Assembly: GCA_013399015.1 (NCBI GenBank)
Contig: VWZX01009002.1
Coordinates: 680,415 to 744,414 of the forward strand
DNA: 64,000 nucleotides
Source: Galbula dea
Taxonomy: Eukaryota; Chordata; Aves; Piciformes; Galbulidae
Direction of reading: 5' to 3'
Below the pieces are notes generated by a model. The model ran no database searches. It was not told where the DNA came from and was given only the letters and a program-made list of their open reading frames with translations. Below are positions 35,273 to 48,120 of this stretch, in pieces (position 1 is the first letter of the stretch; the number at the start of each line of letters is the position of its first letter). The position numbers and the translations under genes were made by a program.

Positions 35273-38200
35273 TTTCTGACTATTTTATTCCAGCATTGAA
35301 AGAAACACCACCTGATCCTATTGTTTGAGATCCAGTCCCTTTTCTAATTAATTCTAATTGGATATAGTTATTTTTTGTAATTAATAATAGAGGTAAAAAT
35401 GCACCATTTTGAACATATTGAAATCTGGATATGACTCAAGACAGCTGAAGCAGTCTGGCTGAGGGTAAAGCTGACCCTTCCTACCCATGGGCTACTCTGT
35501 CTATCCACAGAACAACACTCCTACAGGGACACTTTCCCTTACATCTGAAAAGTCCTGGAAGAACAGTACAAAAATAACAACACAAAACTACCTTTACTCA
35601 TTTTCTTAGTTTGGTTCTACAGAATTAGTCTTTTTGTTTGGTTTGTGTAAGTGATGTCTGTAAGTATTTAATAGAGCAACTTGCCAGAGATGAAAATCTA
35701 TGTCATTCTGAAGTCTCAGGAGGTCATCATCTCTCCTGAAAGACTGCTATGGGAGTTTTTATTTTTGCAAAAAATCACATCCAGGAAAGATAAAATGTTC
35801 TCTACTCTCCATGCTGGGGAGTGGGTAAGGAATCCAGACAGACCTACAAGGACACAAGTTCAACACTGCACTTTCCAGGCAGCCACTGAAACACTTGTTT
35901 CAGGTAAAACTGAATTGAGTTCAGCTTGTTCTCAAACCACAAATGTCAAAATACAATATTTGACAAAATCTCAGATGATTTCCTCTCCTTTCTTCTTGTT
36001 TTCTTTCACAACCTAGAAGTCAAAGCTCTGGGCTAGATTTGACCTTACCTTGCAGGTAGCTTTTGGACTCCTGGCATGGCACCGGTTGGTGAACGTAGTG
36101 AATCCTGCTCATCTGCAGCCACAGGAGCTTTTCCCTGAGCCCCAAAAGGGCTGCAGCTGGTCCAGAGCAAGGAAACAGGCAGAAAAAGTAACATCCCTCT
36201 GTTGCTGCTGAGCATAACATGGCAGCCTGGCCACCAGCACTACCCTCTGCAGCTGCAACACAGCTATATCTCACCCCTAGACAGATCAGAGCAAAGAACC
36301 ACCACCACCACCACCTCCTCCTCCCTGCCAGCGTCCCTCTCCTCTGGGTGGGCAAAGACAGCTTGGATCAGGTTCTGCCATAACAGAGGCTAGAGGCTAC
36401 AGCAACTCCTTGCTTTAAGAAGGAGCCACAGGTCAAGTCCTGCAGCTGCTGTAAATAGTTGCAATACTATTTAATTCAATGCAGCCTTTATTTGTATCAG
36501 CTGATCTGGCCCCATTTCTGCTTCTCTGTGCTTGTTTCCTTTAAGATATATTTTTACAGCCTTGTAAAACACCCCTGTGTATTCCTGTGTAAGCTAGTAA
36601 AGAGAGAAGCACAATGTGATTCTGCAGTGGTTGTTACAGCAGTGCCTGGAAAGGGACTGTGTGCCAGGCTTTGTGTGGCTCTGAGTGACAGAGAGTTCAT
36701 GTCCAAAACAGGCAGGGCAAGCAGCAGGGAGGGAGAGGAGAAGATGGGAACAGGAGAGGTTGGCCCTGCTAGAAGAGGAGAGATGAGACTGCAGGAGCTG
36801 GGGGCCAAAAGGAATGAAGCTGAGATGAAGAGCCACGTGCTGGATGGGGAGATGGGGTTTGGAGCAAACAGCAGTGAAAGACTGAATATGGCCAGTGCAA
36901 ACTGTGCAAAATACTCTGCTGTCTGACTCAGCTGCTCCTGCAGCTGCTCTGCCTTCACTGGGCTCCTTCCTGCCTTTCCCTTCCCAGAGACTACATGGCC
37001 CAGGGCAGGGGGCAGTGGGACTTGGGGGAGAAGAGCAGAGACCACACCCCCCTGAGGGGTTCAAAGGGCATCTCCCTGAAAAGCTTTGTGTCCAGACACT
37101 GAATGGAGAAGGATGGCTTTTTTGAACCCCAAATTCCCTCCTTTTCCTTTTCTGCTCTCTTAACCACCTTCTAGTGCTGCTTGGGGCTCCCCAATGGCCT
37201 GAGCAAAGTAGTAGAAATAAATCCTGACAGAGGTCTCAGTTATCATGTGAAAGTTTGACCCATCTGCCCTCCTGAGGGAAACCTTTCTCCTTACCTGGAA
37301 GGAGGCTGTGCTATAAAACAACCAATCTACCTCTGAGACTTGCAGTATTTAGAATTTAGGACCTACCTCAGCTGGGAAAGTTGGGCAGGATAAGCAAAAG
37401 AGCAGGAGATGATATTTTTATACCACCTTTGATCAGGTTCAAACTGTGTTGTTCTGTGTCTGGGCACCTGGGGTTGCAAGCATCTCCAAGCACCCTACCA
37501 TCCCTCCCAGCCCTAGAGTGCCAGAAGAGTGACTGGAGGATCTCTACAGATACTCACAGCCTGGCATAGCTGATGGTATTCTGTGGCCCCTCTGGAGGGC
37601 AGGACCACCCCTTCAAAGGACTACCACAAACAGCAAAGGGCTCAGGCTTTCTTCCCTGAGCAGCAATGTTCACCAGGGTTGTTCTCTCAGATTTCCTGGA
37701 GTCCAGGCTACACCTTCTTTGGGTTTCCTTACCTACATCCACCAGGAATGGTGATGGGGAAAGGGACATGGCCATAGGCAGAGGGGAGAACAAGATGGGA
37801 TTTCACATGCACTGCAGGTATTACTGCTGTAACCTTGCAGAGTAACTTCCCTGTAAGTCACAGTGATGTTCCTCTGATGTGTGCTTTTAACCCTTCAGGT
37901 CTGCTGCTTCACATACATTTTTATCCTGACTGTTATCAAGAAGGAGAAGGTCTTTTTTTACTTTTGATTTTAGATTTCTTTGACTTGGTATTAGATCTTC
38001 AAGACCTAGGAACTGGAATGCAGTGCATAGCAGGTGTGGGAAGAGCTGCTAAACCACACAGAACTTCATCCAGGTATCAGCATGTGACAGTCCCAGTAAG
38101 GCATTACCACCCTGGGGAAGCACTTGAGCGTGGAATATGTTCACCACCATGCATGACCAAAAGAGAATCAGCAGAGGAAAAGCAGAGCCATCACTGCCTG

Positions 38201-39307
38201 TGACAGGGGCTGAAGTGCTCACTTGTTGGTATCATCTGAGACATCCTGGAACAGCAGTGCTTGAAGGAGCTGCTGCTCCATTACTATTGTTTGAATCTTT
38301 GATCATTTTACTCATTTGGTTTATTCCTGATAACAACCTATTTCATCCACACTGCATGCTTCTAGCTAAGAGTAGGAGGCCACAATAGGATGAAAACCAA
38401 GGCAACATGCAAAGGATGATGTCTGTGAGAAAGGATGATTTCAATTTACACCTTCTTCAGCCAGGCTGGTAAGCAAGAGGTGTAGAGTCAAAGACAGGTA
38501 GTTGTATTTAGCCATTTGCTAGCTTCATGTATTTTCTTTTTTCCCCTCAGCATCTCAAGCATATTCCATCAGGGACACCTATAGCTTGTCAGTCATCTAA
38601 TGAATTTATTTGAATAAACATCTTATGTCAACCTGAGAACCAAAAGAAAAGGATCCTAGCTCAGGAGAATAAAGTGCAAAAAGTGCATAGAGGAGCTTTC
38701 AACAGTAGTAAAAATCAGCTGTCTTGAAGAAAATTGTAAGGCTCCAATAATAGACCTTGATGACAAGTGGAATTAAATAAAACATGAGTGATGAAACCCT
38801 GTAATGTTTATGGTGAGGTAGTCCAGACAGCTGATTATTAACTGTTACCAAAACAGTATCTTGGCAACAGATATGCAGTAACCAGGATGGAGACTGGTAG
38901 CTAATTTAAATTACTGGTGAAGTCCTGTTCTACATTTCAAGAAATCCTTCTAACACAATGAAATAATAGCATGAAATCAGTAATTGTATGTGTGTGGGAA
39001 TAGTGTCTGACATGTCATATTCAGAAGAGGGAAAAAGAGTGATTTCCCATTTCATCCTGACTTGCTATCATATTGCTGTGTCTAGTTTCACAGCAAATAC
39101 CTAAGGAGTTGGTTTGGGGTTCCTGTGTTGTTTTTAGCTAAGCAGCCATGCACTTAGCATGTCACACTCAGCTTGAAAAAGAAAAGGGAGGGGAATAATA
39201 AAAAAAAAAAGGGAGAAAGAAAGATGATTTTTTGCTCCCTAGCACACCTGGAAATGAAACGTTAGTGAAGGGTAGATGTAACTCACTGACAGCAACAGTG
39301 ATTGCAA
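35273..39307. other. Non-coding sequence without recognisable genes
   Basis: Short open frames only, the longest about 163 codons at 36554-37045 (minus) with no family resemblance. An (ACC)6(TCC)3 repeat is listed separately, and an A-rich patch lies at about 39181-39215. A GC-leaning stretch at 36600-37080 has few CpGs and is not an island. Confidence 0.5.
36298..36324. repeat. (ACC)6(TCC)3 trinucleotide repeat
   Basis: Six ACC units (36298-36315) pass directly into three TCC units (36316-36324). On the minus strand it gives a short Trp run in one frame. I see no coding context. Confidence 0.9.
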
Positions 39308-39587
39308 CAGGACAAGGGGGAATGGAAATAAGCTGAAGAAGGGGAAATTTAGATTAGAAATTAGAAGGAAGTTCTTTACCCAGAGGGTGGTGAGGCACTG
39401 GAACAGGTTGCCCAGGGAGGTTGTGGCTGCCCAAGTTCAAGGCCAGGCAGTGTTCAAGGCCAGGCTGGCTGTGGCCCTGGGCAACCTGCTCTAGTGGGAG
39501 GCATCCCTGCCCATGGCAGGGGGTTGGAACTAGATGATCTTTAAGGTCCCTTCCAACCTGGACCATTCTAGGATTCTATGATGACTG
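39308..39587 (+). mobile_element. CR1 LINE 3' end, with internal 17-bp duplication
   Basis: Sense-strand CR1 tail. 'gttctttacccagagggtgg' starts near 39371, then 'ggcactggaacaggttgccc', 'catggcagggggttggaact' and the terminal 'ggtcccttccaacctgg'. The end is 'attctaggattctatgatga', so the octamer tail is preserved. GTTCAAGGCCAGGCAGT at 39435 is tandemly repeated with a 17-bp period at 39452, a private duplication not expected in the family consensus. It is 5'-truncated and non-coding. The 3' region type differs from the 28.2-kb copy, so a different CR1 subfamily is likely. Confidence 0.94.
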
Positions 39588-40519
39588 TTTCCAGACTCAC
39601 AGAAACACCCAAGTGCAGCCTCTCCTTTGGCCAGGAGAGGTGACACCTACCAGGCTCAGGACTAAGGGCTGAGGAAGCCTTTTGGGACCAAGGAACACCT
39701 ACATCTAAGCTAGACAGGCATGATTCATAAAAGCCTCCCTCTACTTGAATCAACTGTTTCTGAGCCATCACAGCTCCCAAAGCTCCATCCCTGCCTGCTG
39801 CAGGGGACTGCTGTCTATGGCCCTTATTGACAGGCTCTTCCTGCAAAGGCTTGGGAGCCCCCAGGGAGAGGGAGAGAAGTTTCCAGGACTTGTCACCCTG
39901 CTACAAAAGAGTATTTCTCTTACCCTTGCTCTGCACAGTGCCTTAAGCACCCTATTGTGTTAGCCTTCAGAACCTGACCTGCAGCTCTAAAAGCTTTTCC
40001 TGAAGCTGATGAGGCAGTGGTTTCCAGACTCCCTTTGGCAGTACTTTAATTGTTTTTATGCTGTTGTTCTTCTGCTGTGTGTCTTTTTTTTTTTCCCTTT
40101 TCATGGCCCTGCACCTGCAAATCCTGGCAGTGTTGTCAAGACAAAGCCTCAAGAGAAGCAACTCCCACTGCTGTGGGAATTGACCTTCTCTCCCTCTCTT
40201 TCTTTGTCTCTTGGTTTGTGCATTTTGGTTTGTATTAGAGAAAAGCAAATATAATGCCCAGCAAGGTTAATAGCAGTAACAACAACAATAGCAATAGGCA
40301 ATAAAAGAAGCTGTAATAATATGCAATAATAATTAATGTTCAGTAAATGTTACCCAATAATATCTTTACCCACAGAAACTTAGTGACCAGCCAGGCTGAA
40401 ACATTTGCAGTTGATTAGCATACTCCAGTCAGCAGTAATGCCATCATAAACAGGGGCATCCCTCAAGGAGTTTGAATGGATTCCAATGAACAAATATATA
40501 CCACTAGGGTAAAAACACC

Positions 40520-40708
40520 ATGAAAATCATCCTCTTCATCCTCATCTTCAGCATCATCAGCTGCTGCTCTAGAGAGAGCACCAGAAGAGGACTGTGGTAT
40601 GGGACCCTGATGCTGCTATTCCCAGCTGCCCTTGGACAGAATTTCCCTTTTGTCTTTTACCTTTATCTGTTTGTTTTTATTCTTCCCAGAGGTAGCTGTC
40701 ACATCTAG
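40520..40708 (+). other. Signal-peptide-like small open frame (speculative)
   Basis: A 62-codon frame starts MKIILFILIFSIISCCSRES, a textbook-looking signal peptide, with A at -3 of the ATG. An AT-rich TATA-like string lies about 25 bp upstream (near 40494). The remainder is hydrophobic and Phe/Leu-rich, with no conserved Cys pattern or known family; it does not fit avian beta-defensins. T-rich DNA produces hydrophobic frames by chance, so it is probably not a gene. Confidence 0.12.
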
Positions 40709-43700
40709 AGCAGTTACTCACCTTCAGCTACAGACCAGCCTGGTGGCTGCAGGATCTGAGCTGGTGCCATCATTACCTTTGCTGGTCTTACAGGTGCCAT
40801 GGGGCTCAGGTTCCTGGACCTTTATGTCCATTGGTAACACTGACTCATTGTGCAATGCTGAGGCAAAGTTTAACACAACTCCTTACCTTCTGTAGCACTC
40901 ATCTGCTTCAGTTCATTGGCTATCCCTGATCTGAAGCCTGGCCCAAGCTGTGCCCCATTAAGACTCCCTTGTCAGTGTGGTAATGTAGTCCTAAGCCAAG
41001 CTTAGTGGTCTCTTCTTCAGAAAACAGGAATCAAGTCCATGCTGCCTGACTGCAACTTAATCATCTCATGCTGAGATTCACTCACACACACAGATGTGGA
41101 AACATCTACAAGGACTAACTTTCTATTCTTGGGCAAAAAAGCAGAGATTGACCACTCTGCCCTTGGTTGACCCTCTAAGGATTGGTGGATCCATCCCAGC
41201 ATTTCATTTCAGCAGTACAGTGAACTGAATAGCCTTCAACTCTCCTGCTTCTCAAGGTGCCTCTGAAGCAATTTTCCAGCCTATCACCTGACTGGTGCTA
41301 AGGGCTGGTGAGAAGCTTTAGTCTAACTGCTATTCCCATATCCAAAAGTACTCAAAGAGCACTGACAGGCTTCTCCAGCCCAGTGTAAGTACAGGCCAAA
41401 TCCACACCAAACTGATCACTGCTTGACAATAGCAATGCCACATGCACCCAGCTCTCATTTATAAGTGGTAGGAAGAACTACTTCATTGGCAGGGTGTATT
41501 TTGTCATTGCTAACAGAGACCTTGAGTTATGTTCCTTTGCTTGTACAGTTTGTGTTGCCAGAGAGCCCCCAACAGCCCCTGGCCCACAGCTGCCTGTCAT
41601 TTATTCTATACATAAAGGATGAACTGGCATTCTCCCTCCCATTTGAAAGCTGTTCATCATTACAATGTATTGGATGAATAAACAGCACATTGGACAAGCT
41701 GAGGCCTTTCAGACTGACTGTTAGGTACTGTAGGGTTGAGTCTTCTTGCTCCTCTTGGGAGGGTTTTGTTTTTTCTGTGTATTGTTTTGGGGTTTTGATC
41801 TTTGCCGTAGGTCCTTTATTTAATACCCCTCACCCCCTCCAAGGGCTCAGAGCTTTCCTCAGCCCAGAAAGCAAAGGACAAGACATCAAATCCAGATCTC
41901 TTGGAAAGCAGCATAATGCATAAACCACAGGAGCAATGTGTGTTCTGAGGGCTTCTTTTCCATGTTAACTTTGTCCTCGGCTTTGATGCTTTCCCACATG
42001 CTCTCTTGAAACATGGTGAATCTCTGTTAAAGGTTCTACCTTCTGGTTTTATCCTGTGTAAAAGGCTGATCCTGCAGTCTTGTAAAAGTTCATAGTGCAG
42101 CATAATAGAAAAAGTATGGAGAAGGTTTTCAGGCTAGAGGAGAAATTAGAGTTGACAACCAACATGCCACCCACTTTCTATTAAAAGATAGTGGTTATTT
42201 GTGTAGAGCCCTGAGGATTAAATCCCAGCATTACCTTTTGTATCAGCTTTAACAAACATCTCCCACAAATCACAAACAGATCTTCAGACAAATTAGGCTA
42301 ATGCCCTGTGAAAATTGCAAACACTGTTTCCTTGAAAGTTAAGAAATTGCCATGGCACGAGGAAGGCTGCACTGCTTTCTGTGCCTTCACAGCCCCTTCT
42401 TTTTCTCTTTCCTTTTTCCTGCTTATATCATCCTTCTCAGGTTGTTAGAAAACATTTCCACAGTCAGCACTGGAAAAAAAACTACTGAGCCTGACTGAAA
42501 GGACCATGAGTTGAACTACCAGGTCTCCATGGTAGAGACAGTGCTCCCTGCTACTAAACCCTGGTACATTTTTAAGAGGTTCTGTCCTTCACCTGATGCT
42601 GAGCACCCAAAGGTTCTACCAGCACATGGACCAGAGTCTTGTCTTTGCTTTAAGAGCAGGTGGTTGCCTCATCTCCCATCCACAGAGAGATACTCTCACC
42701 TGTCCCCAAAGAGGGCACCTCTAACCCTGCTGCTGAGCAGGAACAGTCCCTAGCCCTGGCTGTCCTGGGAGAAGGACTTGGCTCCAGCTGGGAGAAGGTG
42801 GCTTGGTAGGGAGCATGCCAGCAGCTGCACAGGCTGCACAGTCCCAGTGCTTGAGCTCATGTTTGCATTACTGTTACAGGTACAGCCCAAGAGCTCAGTC
42901 CTAACCACTGATGAGGATGATCAAACAGGGCTGGAAAATCTGGACTCTGCCTCCCACCACCCTTCTTTCTAAGGAGGGAGAAGCCAGCCCAGCCACACTG
43001 TCAGGAGTACTGCCCTAAGAAGCAGTGCTGCCTACTGCTTCCTAACATCTGGCCCCCAAGGCCCTCATAAAGGAGCTCTCAGGTGTCAGGCTTCCCAGCA
43101 CTGTCAATATAAGCAGAAAGGAGACCCACTTTGGCAGCAAGACTTGCTTCCTGGGAGCTTTCAAAAGCATCTATCTCTTCTGACTAAAAGGATAAGCCTG
43201 AGGAGTAGTCCTCTGCAGAAATTACCTTCACAGAGTTGGTGGTGAGGTAGCTGCTGCTGAATAGGTGGAAGCAGCACACCACTGTTTTTCAGAGCCATGC
43301 TGCAAAGGCAGGCTGAAGGCTGATGCTGCCTTATGCATTGGCACCACACTCCAGAACCCCTCTGCCTATAAAATATTTCACCAAAAGTCTCCCAGGGGGA
43401 TGTGGATATAAAATTGAAATGAAAGATGGGAAGAATCATAAATGGGAGGCTAAGTCAGATGCCAAAGTATATTGAGGCTGGTGACAAAATGACTGTTCCC
43501 ATGTGTAAGCACAGCTCTCTGCAGCACAGCTAACTTCCAGCTTTGTTCAAATGGTGGCAAGTCTCAGAATGGCATCAGCTCAGCCATGAGAAATTTGGGA
43601 CATGCTGTACTTGGTGAGCAGCACCTGGAATCGATTGGTGATCACCCACAGTGTAAAGGCAGCCTTGGCCTGGGAAGAGTTTCTCACTAGTGCAGCTCTG

Positions 43701-46280
43701 AGATGCAAGTTCCCTTTCTGAGTCCCCAAAAAAGCAGCTGCATGAACTGACTCCAGCAGAGATGATGTGGAGATGGCACATAAAGGCACCTCTCTGCTCG
43801 ACCAGCTTTGAGGAGCACCATGCTTTGAAAAGCCACTGGCTATGAAATTGGAATCCCTCCTTCAGCCAAAAGAGGAGGCTAGTGGTAAGGTGAGGCTGTT
43901 CCTCTCTTAAATGCCATATGGTCTCTAGATGTTTTGGAATAATGTTGAAAGAGTTGACCTGAGTTCAGGCTAAAACATCATGATCCAAAACTTACAGAGC
44001 TTGTCTGTGAATTCTGAGTAGGTTTTGGAGTAGGCACATCTACTCAACACTGCAATTTGTCTACAGGAGTGTCATGACTATTCTGAGCTGATGATGTGCT
44101 TCTGGGGGCAGCTGTGGGAAGGGATTAAACTAGAAGTAAAGAAATTTTTGGAACTAGTAAGTTCTAGGTGGTGCTGGCAGTTGCCAGAGGACGTGAGCTA
44201 CTTCATGCACAAAAGGGTTTGGCACACCCTGTCAGGCCAGCAGAGCTCCTCCTGCTTGGGCAGTGGCAGTCATTTCAGAGGATGGAAGAAATTTTGCAAG
44301 CAGAGAAATGACAGACTAATTGGTCACTAATTGTCCATCTAACTATTTCTCTGTGACTATTTACATGGAGTATAAATGTTTATAGTCTGTTATAACCCTA
44401 ACCAGGGGGGGTGTGCACTCTCTTCTAGACAAAGAAACAAACATTTCCTGCTTTCTTCAGGAAGCTATGTTGAAAGATTTTTCTGTTTCTCTGCTCTGCC
44501 CTTCTTTTCTTCTCTTCTCCCATTTCATATTATTTTAATAAAAGAATCTGTAATTAGCCTCCTTGGGTTTAATTAATACAGTTTACCAAAAAACTAAAAG
44601 GATGCACATCACCACCTGTAGTAGTGGAGACACCTGGAGCCCAGAAGGTCCTGTCTTGATGGGAAGAAGATGCAGAAGAATGAGCATCACAGACCAGCTT
44701 TCCCACCTTGTGAGGAATCTGTTCCACATGAATAATTTCTCTTTGTCCAGATTTCTCTCCAAGTAGGACTAGAATTTAGCCAGATTTTAGCTAATTGAGA
44801 AAACTGAACTTCAGAGCTGAAAGCCATGCTCAAGTCTCTCTGTCAGACAGCAGCAACCCAAAATGGGGACACATGCACAAAGAAACTTTCCATTTCTTTT
44901 TTAATTTATTTTTTTCAATTCCTTTCTTAATCAAAGCCATACTTTGGGGTATTTTACTTCTACAGTTTGAGGTTTTTAACTCTTTCAAATATACCACAGT
45001 GGAAAAGAAAGAATATTTGAATTTTCCTAACTTTTCCCTTTCTCTCCATATTTTTTTACTTACATCACTGGAGTTCTTCTAAAGTGGTTTGCTCAGCAAA
45101 ACATTTTTTTTTTCCCAAAACCTTTTGTTTGAAAAAAAAAGTCTTTTTTTTTTTCCCCCTAACATGCCCTTTTTTTGACTATTTTGCATTAGCAGGAATA
45201 AAGGCTTTGCAGAAGGAAGGAGCTCTCTGTCACAGCCATGCAAATGAAAGGAGCCACATGAGTGAAACAGACTGGGACTTGGAACATCCTTTTTGTGCTG
45301 GTCTAGTTAGAACTGGCCTCAGAAGAAGGGCTTTTCATCACTTAAGCAAGCAAGGCAGATGCAATAAGCTCAGGAATCTCACCAACTTCTTCGTGGTGCC
45401 AGTTCCACTTAGCTAGTTCCTAAAGCAGAACCACACATTAGCAACTTCAAATTTCCTGCCATTTCCCTGCCCATACTTTGTGGCTGAGAACTTCTTGCCA
45501 GACCCACAAAGGTATTTAGGTGCCCAATCCCTATATAACTGTTCAGCTTGACAATGTGAAATCCAAACCTCTCCAATCCTGCCCAGCTATATCCTTCCTT
45601 TCCTTTGTTATTGTGAGCTGCATTTGGCTTTTATGGCATTTATTTTTCAGAAGAGGATAAAACATTTTATCACTTATGAAAATGTGGTTACAATTTGTAT
45701 GCAGCTCTCCAGAATATTACTTGGAGGTGTAACTCTTACTATGCCATTTTCTGAATAGTCTATTTACTAAGTGTTAATGTGAGTCCCAGCAGGGTGCAGT
45801 TAGTAAACTTATGAGTGTTTAGAAGTATTACATTAATGGCTACATTAAGTGCCTGATTCTGCAATTAGAAAACATACAGCTAATGCTTACACACATAAAT
45901 TGTCTCTATTGTCAGAGCTATTTGGATGCAGCTTTGATCTGAGGAAAATGAGGCCATTGCCTTTTTCAGGCTCTGCTTCTACAGACAGAAAAAGTCTGTG
46001 GTGGGTATCACCTAGCCCTGCTGCATCAAGCAGGCTGGGCAGAAACAAGCTCCCATCCTCATCCCTCCTGGTGGGGCTATTATGGCTCTGAATCAAGCTC
46101 AGGTACCTCAGTGACATCTCAGGGTGGCTCCATCCTGAGGGTATCACAACTTTGAACACATTCCTCCCTGTAATGCCTCTAAGACACTGTGTTTTGTTGT
46201 CTCTGTTTTCCAGACAAAGTGCAGAGAGAGACTCTGGGTATGGCTATATAATGTAGTTGTCAGCCCAACACCTCTGTCTC

Positions 46281-46398
46281 CATGTATATGTGCCTATACA
46301 GATGTTTACTGGGTAATGCCTATGCACACATATGTACTCATGCCTGTACATGTAGGTGCATCTATGTATGCACACATGCATGTTTTTGGTATGTACAG
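46281..46398. repeat. Degenerate alternating purine-pyrimidine (TGYA)n tract
   Basis: Dense in ATGTATATGTG, ATGCACACATATG, GTACATGTAGGTGCA and ATGTATGCACACATGCATG words. It is an old, decayed TG/TA/CA microsatellite with Z-DNA-like alternation over about 115 bp. Confidence 0.6.
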
Positions 46399-48085
46399 AA
46401 GCTACCTGGCTGTAGTTCTGCTGCAGTGCTCAGCAGAAGAGCTTGAGATGATTTCTGCCACGGTGAATGCCCACACTGCTGTTGTTCTGGCTGCTTCTGT
46501 AGCTGCTCTCTTGAGCCCAGACCTACACCATCTGAAAATGAAGAGTCTGCTCCTAGGCTTCAAGAGCTACTCTCTTTCCATTTAACTGCAAAGCTTAGAC
46601 ACTTGGGCTTTCAGTTGCTGCAGTTGGGTGACCTAAGTCCTATTCCCAATGGCATCTCCAAGGTTCCACTGGAAATCTCTCCTGAACTTGATCTGGAACC
46701 AAGATTCCTGAGAGCAAACTAGCAGCCAAGCCCTTGAAGCAGATATTTTTCATATAGTCTAATCTGCATATTTCAAACTACAATCACTGTAGTGGGTGAA
46801 AATCCTGATCCTCTTAATTTAGGCCTCAGAGTTATTTAAACTTCTTTTTAATCCATGGCCCTCCTACAGTTAGTCTCAACCTAGGTAGGTGTAAGAAATA
46901 AAAGATCAGAACAATATATTCCTTAGGTTTATCTGACTTTAAGTTCCTGAATTAAGTCTGGATCACCCTGCCATATCTTGATTGTACTGCTTCATGGTAT
47001 ATAAAGCCTGGCTGATAAACTACTATGCAAAATGAGTGGAAATCTGACTACAGCCAACTCCTTTGCACTAATTTGTCATTATCTTTTATGTAGACATTCT
47101 CACTATGCACCATAGCTGTTGGTTTTATGGACTGGAATTACTAACACTGATAAATAAACCCCTTTTTTCTACAGTGCTATTTAACAGCTTCTGACATGAC
47201 TGGTTTTGGGTGATGCAAAGGGAACCAGAACTCCCACATCTGCATGGGCACAGGCTAGTCTTCATCTCATGTGTAACATCTTCCCAGTGTCACAAGGCAT
47301 TTGCCATCCCCAGCTCTCCTACTTCACAGCCTACAGAGAGTGAACCAGCAGCCAGGGCATACAAAGGGTTAACAGCACTAAGGTAGGAGGAAGGGCTGCC
47401 TGTAAGATCTTCCAGCAATGTAAATATATAAAATAAATCTACAGACATGAAATGGTTCTTGCAGAACTTCACTTGTGAAGTGGTAAAAAGAACAATAATT
47501 GAAGAAATAGCTTTGTCTTTCAGAAATATCAATATTTACTAAGACAGAAGGAGGAGGCAGCCAGTCCTAGCAATGTCTAGATTTTAATTGGGATTGCAAT
47601 TAACCTTGTCAATGAGCTATATTTAACATTTTTATTTGGGAGAGAAACACGGAAGACAAACCCCAAGGCTCTGATCTTTTATAATGTTTCCTTGTGCACT
47701 CTACTACCTGTTGAAACCACACAAACTTGTCCTTTTAATTGGAAAAAGGACAGCATGTGCCTATGCCTGTGCCTGTATGTGATGGCATTTTGTGGGAATC
47801 TGGGATTTGTGGTTTAGTCAGCGTGTTTGTAGCTGTTCCTGGGGATGGCACTGGTTTGCTTCTTTGCCAGTTCAGTACTGGAGGAGTCTCCACCAGCAAA
47901 GAGCTCTGCTCTTCTCATCCCACCACCACTACAACTATTCTGTGAGCTGAAAGGGAGAACAAGCCTGTCCCTAACAGCCAATGCAAGGATGGGAGCAGAT
48001 ATGCACAGAGTCCAGGCTGTGTCTTAGCAGATTGAAGACTTTGCTGTGTCAAGATTTGCTTGGCTAAAACTTTGGATACAATTAC

Positions 48086-48120
48086 AAACAAAAAAAACCC
48101 TCAACCAAACCAAAACAAAA
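48086..48120. repeat. A/C-rich AAACC tract
   Basis: CAAACAAAAAAAACCCTCAACC followed by AAACCAAAACAAAA. It is compositionally like the tracts at 28100 and 33338. Confidence 0.65.

Noticed and set aside
36995..37015. 'gggcagggggcagtggg' as a second CTCF-like site.
   Set aside because: The G-rich centre matches, but the 5' CCA-half of the core is missing. G-rich sequence gives such partial hits easily.
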